From contig CP136061.1 of NCBI GenBank assembly GCA_032622095.1, forward strand, positions 6,398,734-6,462,733: a DNA stretch of 64,000 nt, read 5' to 3'. The notes beneath the pieces were generated by a model that was not told the origin of the DNA, ran no database searches, and saw only the letters and a program-made list of their open reading frames with translations. Shown here in pieces: positions 58,316 through 64,000 of this stretch. Both the position numbers and the translations under genes were made by a program. The DNA comes from Siphonodentalium dalli (Eukaryota > Mollusca > Scaphopoda > Gadilida > Siphonodentaliidae). Numbering within the stretch: the first letter of the stretch is position 1; each line of letters opens with the position of its first letter.

Positions 58316-59050
58316 AGAATGCCTCCTCACAAAGCTGCGCCAGTCATGGAAATTAATATTTGTCATCTGCGGTATTGCTTTAGTTTTGCATGAAATTTTT
58401 TGTTCATTTATACTATGGCTTTTTCTGTGGCATAGTTTCGAGGGCTGCAAAGCCCATGTCTGCAGGGTCCAAAGAAAGTTCATCTATACCATCATGGAGT
58501 CTTGGAAATTTGCCTCCCCATATGGTGCAAAAAGGGAACGTTATGACCCTGTTACGTTAACACTAGAACTGCATAAATGGTAATTTTTCAATGCGATCTC
58601 AAGGCGGTTCCAATGTAGTTGAGAGGGACACTTATATTGGGTAGACATGTATTATGCAAAAAGGGACTTTCTATTTCAGTCCATAAAGTGCTACCAATTT
58701 AATTATTAGGTTTACGAACCCGCTGACAACTTTTTACCCAAAATCCCAGAACAATTACAAAAAATATTTTTTTGAAAACTTCTCACCGAACCGTTCTATC
58801 ACTTGTATCAGTCATAATAACATGGGAAAGTGAGAATAATTGCGATATTAATTTTTATTTGCAAAAAATAATTTCAAATGAATGTACGAGATTTGCATCC
58901 ATCATGATCATATGGAATTATTGATTGTCAGTTGGAATGTCAAAACTGGTCTGTATTTTTATTGTTTTATTTTCCCTCCTCCCTCAAGAGAAGTTTTCCT
59001 CTGATGTTTGTAAACCAACTAACAATATATCTGTGGTCTAAGTAAGCCAA
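58316..59050. other. ARMC10-like 3' UTR and downstream, ends not defined
   Basis: I see no obvious AATAAA close after the stop; the polyadenylation site is not assigned. No other feature. Confidence 0.5.
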
Positions 59051-59220
59051 TGCTTTAGCTGAATGAGGTCCCCGGAGGGTGAATTTACTAATGTTATCCC
59101 ACACAGTTGGTTAGCATGACCAAATTCACCCTCTGGGAACCTCATTCTGCTCTGGGAGACCTAGGATCAGATTGAAGTTCTCCAGTTGAAGCTGGTGATG
59201 TTCATCTCAATTAATATCCA
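59051..59220. mobile_element. MITE family D fragment
   Basis: GCTGAATGAGGTCCCCGGAG ... CACCCTCTGGGAACCTCATT around a short loop, followed by the internal TAGGATCAGATTGAAGTTCT segment. Confidence 0.82.
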
Positions 59221-59301
59221 TGATCAATAAGCACACTTTTGCTGAAAGAATGGTCCCTCACAATTGGTTTTTGAAAAAAAAATTAGTTTAGCTGCTTATC
59301 C

Positions 59302-59450
59302 AGCCCACAAAAATATGGGTCGGGAGCAATCGGGAAAGGGAAAACAATCCGGCCCCCAAAAATATGGGTCGGGAGCAATCGGGAAAGGGAAAACAATCCG
59401 GCCCCCAAAAATATGGGTCGGGAGCAATCGGGGAAAGGGAAAACATAATC
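59302..59450. repeat. 49-bp tandem repeat, 3 copies
   Basis: Unit GCCCCCAAAAATATGGGTCG, GGAGCAATCGGGAAAGGGAA, AACAATCCG; three nearly identical copies. Confidence 0.95.
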
Positions 59451-59859
59451 TTTTAAGGCTGGTCTTATCATCAAAGAAATCCATGTAAAGTCTCAATGTG
59501 TTTATTATTTTTACCTATTGTTCTATCATGAAAATTTTATTGTTATAAAAATGTATATTATATTTAATATATAACATACTTGAACAGATGAATATCCCCT
59601 AGAAATATGCTATCTTGTCAGATAATTATATAATTTTTGTTTATTTTGTTTATTTTTGATGAATATTTTTATTATTTTTGATGATAGGCATTTGCAAAGG
59701 CATTACTTTTATAATAAAACAGAATGTGTGCAGTGATGTGTGTGGTATATTTATAAGTCTAATGTGTATGTCACATGTTATTTATAATAAGGCTTCAAGC
59801 AGGTACAAAGTCAATATAGTGACGAACATGAGATTTGGAACTTATTCCCTATTCCTTAT

Positions 59860-60215
59860 TTTCAAAAATGTCGCTTTCGGCCGATTTGAAAGCATGGGTG
59901 GTCCACCCCAAATACCCCCTAGAACCCACCTTGACCCCCACCACCCATCACCCCCGGGGGGTACCAACCCAAGGGGTTGAAAATGGGGTATGGACCATTT
60001 TCGAGAACGGTAAGGATTTCGACCGATTTGATGGCATGGGTGGGTGGCCTGCCCCCTAGAAACACCCGACCCTAACACATCACCCTCGGGGGGTACCACC
60101 CTGAGGGGGTTAAGATGGGGTATGGACCATTTTCAAGAACGTAAGGATTTCGACCGATTTGACGGCATGGGTGGGTGGCCCGACCCAAATACCCCCAAGA
60201 AACATTTAGAGTCCA
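59860..60215. repeat. ~120-bp tandem repeat, ~3 copies, GC-rich
   Basis: TTTCGACCGATTTGATGGCA, TGGGTGG.C.GCCCC and GGGGTATGGACCATTTTC recur; CCCCGGGGGGTACC / CCCTCGGGGGGTACC between. Confidence 0.85.
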
Positions 60216-60373
60216 AAAACGACTCAAACTGTGTCGGTTTATTTTGGTTGTTGATAATCAAGTACTAGTAGGACATTTTTTGTTACTATTTTTTTAGAAT
60301 TTTAGAATTATTCCGCATCTTACAGTCCAAACGAGCACTGGCCGTAAAATGTCCCAAATTGTTTGTATGTATA

Positions 60374-60711
60374 TTAACCCTTTACCCAACAGAACGGCCC
60401 TGTGCCAATGCATTCTCTTATATATGCGAGTCGACCATAGGTCGCCTCGCATATATAAGAGAATGCATTGGCTTAACACATTAAAAATTATAAAATTGTT
60501 AAAAAATGTAAGAAAAAATGGTAAAAAGTGTTAAAAAAAGATTTTTAGGCCAATGCATTCTCATTGGCACAGGGCATAACTGTAACTATCACAATGTGGT
60601 CAAGGAGCCGGTTCCAATGATATCCATATGTGTATGGTTTTATTGAGACAGACCGAAGATATTTTAGGCTGTTGAAGCTTTATTTGGCCGGTTTGTTGGG
60701 TAAAGGGTTAA
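60374..60711. mobile_element. MITE family A, one palindrome collapsed, TTAA at both ends
   Basis: TTAACCCTTTACCCAACAGA ... GTTGGGTAAAGGGTTAA. The second palindrome is reduced to GCCAATGCATTCTCATTGGC, a direct deletion of the hairpin centre. Confidence 0.92.
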
Positions 60712-60864
60712 ACCAGAATGAAATCAATAATAATTGATAGAAGCATTTCCAGACATCGTTTCATTATTATTATTAGTTTATACCCAGAAAACTATATAAA
60801 ACGTGTTATAGGAAAAGATAGACCATCTTTAAGGGTTACTACCGAGAAAACCAGAATAGTCTGC

Positions 60865-61345
60865 TAATAGTGTGTCTGTCATTTACAAAATGAGGTCCCC
60901 AAAGGGTGAATTTAGTGACTACCCCGCACAGTGGACTAGCATCACCAAACTCACCCTCTGGGGGGGGGGGGGGGGGGGGGCTCATTCTGCTTATGTCTCA
61001 ACTGGTTGGTTATACAAGCTGACAAATGCCTTCTCAATGTTACCTCTGTGACCTCAACTGCTAGGAGACCTATGATCATATGCAAGTTCCCTAGTTGAAG
61101 TTGCTGATATTCACCCATCATTCACCTCGAATATAAATCTTATCTTCTGCAAATTAAAGGATAAAGAAACTAAACAGAAGGGAAAAAGTTACTTTAAAAC
61201 ATGTTAATGTGAGACTATAGATATTTCCCAGAAGATGATGCAGAATTAGGTCCCCAGATGGTGAATTTGGTGATGCTAACCCACTGTCCAGGATAGTGTC
61301 ACTAAATTTACCCTCTGGGGACCTCATTCTGCAAATGACAGACAC
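60865..61345. mobile_element. MITE family D, long copy with poly-G run
   Basis: Palindromic ends at about 60868-60990 and 61235-61345 with internal segments as at 31000-31460. A run of about 20 G (60961-60980) replaces part of one arm. Confidence 0.82.
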
Positions 61346-61417
61346 ACTATATCCAGGCTTGGTCAGTGATATAATACATCCATCTCAAACCTCACTGATA
61401 AACTTTAATGTTTAACC

Positions 61418-61500
61418 CACAGGGAGCCTCACACAGATGGAAGCATGTAATATGGATTGTCATCTGCTCCAGTCTATGTGGGGCTCTCTATGGGTCAGAT
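61418..61500. repeat. Single unit of the GGAGCCTCACAC repeat
   Basis: AGGGAGCCTCACACAGATGG ... GTCTATGTGGGGCTCTCTAT, related to the 40.6-kb units. Confidence 0.7.
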
Positions 61501-61612
61501 ATTTTTTGATGAAAACATATTTTATTCCAATCCTAATTAATACATGTAACATATATGAAAATTTAACATACGTTTTGACAATATAATATAGATAGGTGAA
61601 TTGGGAATGCAG

Positions 61613-61756
61613 TTAACCCTTTCAGTGCCAAGTCCGATTTTTGTATCAACCCATATTTCCTTGATCATTTTTCAAATTTATTGATTATAATAATGTCATA
61701 CATTGATGGAAAGAGCTCTTAGATACAAAAATCAAACTTTGCACTGAAAGGGTTAA
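61613..61756. mobile_element. Palindromic MITE family B, TTAA at both ends
   Basis: TTAACCCTTTCAGTGCCAAG ... GCACTGAAAGGGTTAA; part of the right arm is deleted after GAAAGAGCTCTTAG. Confidence 0.9.
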
Positions 61757-62029
61757 ACAACAAGCCCAGGGGTTTATAGGGGCTTATATTGAGTTTGCTC
61801 CCCAAAATGTTTTTTTTTTTTATTTTCTTACCATGATTTCATATCACTGATAATATTCATATTTGTTGCAACTAACACAAGTTTGTTTTATAAATAAAAA
61901 AAATGGATTAATAAATATATGTATGTACTATATATTTGGTTTGATGTTATTTTATTCCACATTAGTTACATGTAACAGGGGTTGTCAATTAATTATACCC
62001 CCATCCCAAAAGATGGGGGGAATACTGGA

Positions 62030-62420
62030 TTACATGCATCTATCTGTCCGTCCGTCCGTGCATGCTTCCATTCGTCCGCTCATATATCTCAACCATGGGT
62101 GATCGGATCTCAGTGAAATTTGGTATGCAGGTTTGTCATCAGGAGGGCTTTCAAAGTAGGGTTCATTGATGTTTTTTCAGATTTTCTGTTCAAGAGTTAT
62201 CCCTCTTTGTTTATCTGAATATGTTGGATTTCTGTCCGTCTGCTCATATATCTCAACTATGGGTTATTGGATCTCAATGAAATTTGTTATATAGCTTTAA
62301 CATCATTAGGGCTTTCAAAAGATGTTACATTGACGGTGTTCACATTTTCCTTTCAAGAGTTATCCCTCTTTCTTTATCTGAAAATGCTGGAGTTCCATCA
62401 GCCGTTCGTTAAAATTGTCA
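62030..62420. repeat. Dispersed ~190-bp repeat, 2 tandem copies
   Basis: CGCTCATATATCTCAACCAT / TGCTCATATATCTCAACTAT, GGATCTCA.TGAAATTTG and CAAGAGTTATCCCTCTTT occur twice. This is a mollusc-style dispersed repeat. Confidence 0.8.
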
Positions 62421-62454
62421 AGTAAATCGTTCATCACAAGCCACCTTTGCATAT

Positions 62455-62912
62455 ATGTGACCCGCCATATCAAATCCAGTGGTAAGTCGGGATTTTATTA
62501 CCCTGTGCCAATGCATTCTCTTATATATGCGAGTCGACCATAGGTCGCCTCGCATATATAAGAGAATGCATTGGCCTAACAATTTTTTATCATTTTTTTT
62601 AAATAAATGTTTCCTAACAATTTTTAGGACATAAAATAAAAAACATCCATTACCCTGCAGGGAGCCCCACACATATATAGAAGCATATAGAAGAGTGTTG
62701 TATGCTCATGTTGTCTGGGGCTCTGTATGGGTGAAATTATAAAATTGTTAAAGAATACAAGAAAAAATTATTAAAATTGTAAAAAATTGTTAGGCCAATG
62801 CATTCTCTTATATATGCGAGGCGACCTATGGTCGACTCGCATATATAAGAGAATGCATTGGCACGGTAAAAAAATCCCGACTTACGACTGGATTTGATAT
62901 GGCGGGTCACAT
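62455..62912. mobile_element. MITE with CCCGCCATATC termini carrying the same 69-bp palindrome pair
   Basis: Ends TGTGACCCGCCATATCAAAT and, reversed, TGTGACCCGCCATATCAAAT (near-perfect for about 40 bp through AGTCGGGATTTT). Inside are palindromes at 62505-62573 and 62793-62861 identical in type to family A, plus a fragment of the GGAGCCCCACAC repeat (62640-62740). Confidence 0.88.
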
Positions 62913-62919
62913 ATATTGA

Positions 62920-63217
62920 ACCTAACTGTAATTTTGGCACTTGGAATGACTTGATAAAACAATAAAACAGGAATTATTCGATAAATTTTTAGGTACTGAG
63001 GAATCTGACTTTGTATATTATTAATATCATGATCTTGTGAGAACTTGTGTTGTGGCCTGGTCAGTCCTGTGATCGGCCAGCATTGAGGACCGCAGTGGAA
63101 ATAAGTGAGCTTTGGCTTGCTTTCCTGTGGGCTCCTTGATGGCAACAGATCGCATGACTTGTCATACTGAGAATATTCATGTGTATATTTCTCCTCTACT
63201 TCTGTATCTATCTCCAT
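62920..63217 (-). CDS. Unrecognised minus-strand reading frame, possible exon
   Basis: From ATG at 63217 (reverse strand) the frame begins MEIDTEVEEKYTHEYSQYDK and continues with SRSPQESKPKLTYFHCGPQC and WPITGLTRPQHKFSQDHD before turning AT-rich and running into a MITE. The first 75 residues look compositionally protein-like (mixed charges, Cys/Trp). I see no family motif and no clear splice sites. It could be the end of a gene convergent with the ARMC10-like gene, or chance. Confidence 0.22.
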
Positions 63218-63261
63218 CTTTTAATGTCTTACTTATCTCCTGTTATCTTACTAGTATCTAG

Positions 63262-63482
63262 CAACATGACAGTCCTGTTGAGGGAGGAGGGTGGCATATG
63301 TAGACAGCCCTGTTAAGGGAGGAGGGTGGGGTATGTAGACAGCCCTGTTGATGGAGGAGGGTGGGGTATGTAGACAGCCCTGTTGAGGGAGGAGGGTGGG
63401 GTATGACCGTATGTAGACAGCCATTTTGAGGGAGGAGGGTGGGGTATGTTGACAGCCCTATTGAGGAGGAGTGTGGGGTATG
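63262..63482. repeat. ~38-bp tandem repeat, ~6 copies
   Basis: AGCCCTGTTGAGGGAGGAGG with GTGGGGTATGTAGAC. Its minus-strand translation (STGLSTYPTLL-type) is an artefact of the repeat. Confidence 0.93.
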
Positions 63483-63559
63483 CAGTGCAGGTTGGTTATC
63501 ATATATCATATATTGTGTGGAATATGTTGCACGTCTGTCAAAATGGGAGGCCAAATTCA

Positions 63560-64000
63560 CATTTATTAATAATTGTGCTTCAGCGCAATCCAATTGCGCT
63601 GAAAATTCATTTGCGCTTCAGCACAATTAATTTTATATATATGGCTAACCTCCCCCCAGTAAATTAATGAATAAATCCAATACAAAATCAATTGCGCTCA
63701 AGCGCAATTATTTTCCCCATATATGGCTAACTCTGAGTTAATAAATAAATCCAATGCAAAATTAATTGTACTGATAATTTTCCTATTATCAGGTTAACCC
63801 CCAGTTCAGGGGTGTAAGCTTATAACAATAATTATGCTTCAGTGCAATTGAATTGCGCTGAAGCGCTATTTATATGAATCAGGCTGGATTGTGCTTTATA
63901 TCTTATGTACATTGTATATGGCTAAACCCCTCCCATTAAATTAATGAAGAAATCCAATTCAAATTCAATTTCGATCAAGCGCAATTATTTTCCCCATATA
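63560..64000. repeat. ~120-bp tandem repeat with GCGCTTCAGCGCAAT palindromes, continues off the edge
   Basis: Units hold TTGCGCTTCAGCGCAAT-type palindromes, AATTATTTTCCCCATATATG, GCTAAC.TC and AATGAATAAATCCAAT.CAAA. About four units to the window edge, all diverged. Confidence 0.85.

Noticed and set aside
58266-58583. 105-codon plus-strand frame overlapping exon 5
   Set aside because: Out of phase with the Arm-domain frame and without motifs; a shadow of exon 5 and the 3' UTR.
63258-63593. 111-codon minus-strand frame rich in STGLSTYPTLL
   Set aside because: Translation of the ~38-bp tandem repeat.

Overview
This is an animal nuclear genome window, AT-rich and dominated by introns and repeats. 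The organism is most likely a mollusc, probably a bivalve. That guess rests on the dense palindromic MITEs, the dispersed repeats of a style familiar from bivalve assemblies (an AGCTATTGCCATGG module, a CCAGAGTTATGGCCCTTG module), and two metazoan genes with spliceosomal introns. I cannot name the species.

Two host genes can be reconstructed, exon by exon, with matching splice phases. They are arranged head to head. On the minus strand, MRPS25 (mitochondrial ribosomal protein mS25) starts at 13482; its first three coding exons (13346-13482, 8988-9094, 4581-4668) are present and the C-terminal part must lie beyond the left edge. On the plus strand an ARMC10/ARMCX-like armadillo-repeat gene starts at 13794, has five coding exons (13794-13887, 27923-28737, 52659-52826, 56216-56464, 58025-58315) and is complete: 538 residues, with an N-terminal membrane anchor and a C-terminal Arm domain. 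The start codons are 311 bp apart, so the pair probably shares a bidirectional promoter. Both genes plausibly serve mitochondria (ribosome; outer-membrane adaptor).

Layout. 1-4.6 kb: minisatellite, a pogo/Tigger-like element and a dispersed repeat. 4.6-13.5 kb: MRPS25 with MITE-filled introns, including two Mutator-like (MULE) insertions at 10.9-11.6 and 11.7-13.2 kb. 13.9-27.9 kb: ARMC10-like intron 1, with two LINE fragments, a 3.1 kb MULE split by a nested hAT-type element, SINEs, and a minisatellite that runs up to exon 2. 28.7-52.7 kb: intron 2, with many palindromic MITEs and a 9 kb array of about 100 copies of a 90-bp unit. 52.7-58.3 kb: exons 3-5, with decayed partial copies of exons 4 and 5 just upstream of the real ones. 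58.3-64 kb: downstream repeats and one unrecognised minus-strand reading frame.

I found no CRISPR array, rRNA or functional tRNA gene. The most informative structures are the shared promoter with a 77-bp inverted repeat around exon 1, the splice sites bordered by MITE sequence, the vestigial exon duplicates, the complementary MULE remnants, and the higher-order duplication inside the 90-bp array.
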